Origin: an uncultured Pseudomonadota bacterium | GTDB lineage: Bacteria; Pseudomonadota; Gammaproteobacteria; Burkholderiales; Eutrophovitaceae | NCBI GenBank assembly: GCA_913057845.1 | Contig: CAJXPC010000069.1 | Location: forward strand, 1-8,048 | Reading direction: 5' to 3' | DNA length: 8,048 bases | Shown: one piece after another, positions 7,155 through 8,048 of the stretch | Layout: each line of letters opens with the position of its first letter | How positions within the stretch are numbered: the stretch's first letter is position 1 | Made by a program: the position numbers and the translations under genes | Notes under the pieces: generated by a model | Told to the model about the DNA's origin: nothing | Database searches by the model: none | What the model saw: the letters and a program-made list of their open reading frames with translations, nothing else

Positions 7155-8002
7155 GGTTTGGATTGTGGACGATGACGAGTCTATCCGATGGGTTTTCGAA
7201 AAGACATTGATAAGAGAAAATATTGACTTTCGCTTATTCTCCTCCGCTGAGCAAGCAAGCGCCGCCCTAGCCTCGGATAAACCTTCAGTGGTCGTCAGTG
7301 ACATTCGAATGAGTGGCGATAGCGGCTTAGATCTTCTGAATGAGATCAATGAAAAATTACCAAAGGTGCCGACCATCATCATGACTGCGCACTCGGACCT
7401 AGACAGCGCGGTAGCAGCCTTTCAAAGAGGAGCGTTCGAATACCTTGCAAAACCGTTTGACATTGATGCGGCAGTGGAACTCATCAGACGGGCCATAAAA
7501 AAAAGTCATGAGCAGACATCGACGCCCGAGAGCGGCTCCAATCCCAATGGCCTCCTGGGCCAAGCAAAGTCCATGCAAGAAGTGTTTCGTACGATCGGGC
7601 GCTTGTCTCAGACGGATGCAACAGTCCTCATTACTGGGGAGTCAGGCACTGGAAAAGAGTTAATCGCTCAGGCGCTGCATCAACACAGTGAACGAAGCAG
7701 TAAACCCTTTGTTGCTATTAACACCGCATCCATACCGAAGGAACTACTCGAATCCGAATTGTTTGGCCACGAACGTGGCTCATTCACTGGCGCCCAAGCG
7801 ACCCGAAAAGGACGGTTTGAACAAGCGGCGGGAGGAACACTGTTCCTCGATGAAATAGGTGATATGCCTTCAGAGTTGCAAACCAGGCTACTCAGGGTTC
7901 TATCGGATGGTCACTACTACCGAGTCGGGGGGCATGAGCCACTAAAAGCTAACGTCCGAGTCCTCGCAGCGACACACCAACACTTAGAGCAAAGAGTAGA
8001 GG
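7147..8002 (+). CDS. ntrC: Nitrogen regulation response regulator NtrC, N-terminal 285 residues (3' end cut by adapter)
   Basis: This is the sigma54-dependent activator (glnG in E. coli) that drives glnA and other nitrogen genes when phosphorylated by NtrB. The receiver domain (residues 1-120) has acidic pocket DDDE (8-11), phospho-site D52 in SDIRM, T80 and K102 (AKPFD). A short linker (about 120-135) leads to the AAA+ domain. This has Walker A GESGTGKE (164-171), the sigma54-contact loop GSFTGA (211-216), Walker [10 protein letters not shown] (231-239) and RVLAATHQ with R271. The loop reads GSFTGA where NtrC usually has GAFTGA. The sequence stops in HLEQRVE, just after sensor I. The rest of the AAA+ domain and the Fis-type DNA-binding domain (about 180-190 residues judged from a family length near 470) lie outside the window. 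It overlaps ntrB by 8 bases. Confidence 0.96.
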
Positions 8003-8048
8003 CTGTCTCTTATACACATCTCCGAGCCCACGAGACCTCTCTACATCT
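8003..8048. other. Untrimmed Illumina Nextera i7 adapter (artefact)
   Basis: Bases 8003-8021 (CTGTCTCTTATACACATCT) are the reverse complement of the Tn5 mosaic end. Bases 8022-8036 are the Nextera read-2 arm, 8037-8044 (CTCTCTAC) match the i7 index I know as N707, and 8045-8048 begin the P7 sequence. Genomic sequence ends at 8002; the apparent continuation of the ntrC frame past this point is not real. Confidence 0.98.

Overview
The window is an ordinary chromosomal piece of a Pseudomonadota bacterium. The glnA-ntrB-ntrC order, the sigma54/NtrC control region and the protein sequences fit the Beta/Gammaproteobacteria. A rhodanese of the type often found beside glnA in Burkholderiales gives a slight lean to the betaproteobacterial side, but the lineage is an inference. 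Both ends carry untrimmed Illumina Nextera adapter with index (1-49 and 8003-8048), so the biological sequence is 50-8002. The first and last genes are cut by the adapter junctions, not by biology.

Left part (50-3829). The tail of an unrecognised + strand gene (to 270) converges on ygfA, a 5-formyltetrahydrofolate cyclo-ligase on the - strand (281-844). A 208-base divergent intergenic region follows and then thiC (1053-2927), the HMP-P synthase of thiamine biosynthesis. No TPP riboswitch is recognisable in front of thiC. uppP/bacA (3014-3829), the undecaprenyl-pyrophosphate phosphatase of cell-wall lipid carrier recycling, follows 86 bases later on the same strand.

Right part (3856-8002). 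A single-domain rhodanese on the - strand (3856-4305) is divergent from glnA (4540-5952). Their shared 234-base region is the richest regulatory stretch of the window. It holds two near-perfect NtrC sites 30 bases apart, a third degenerate copy and a sigma54 -24/-12 promoter. This layout closely resembles the enterobacterial glnAp2 region. glnA ends at a strong intrinsic terminator, followed by ntrB (6066-7154) and the overlapping start of ntrC (7147-8002, cut).

Working together: under nitrogen limitation NtrB phosphorylates NtrC, which binds the upstream sites and activates sigma54 polymerase at glnA. The terminator after glnA would keep ntrBC expression below that of glnA. The glnA product keeps the adenylylation tyrosine (Y399), so post-translational control by GlnE is also expected. 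I see no mobile element, CRISPR array, tRNA, rRNA or novel defence-like system. The points worth a second look are regulatory (glnA control region, riboswitch-less thiC), one unrecognised gene fragment, and the adapter contamination.
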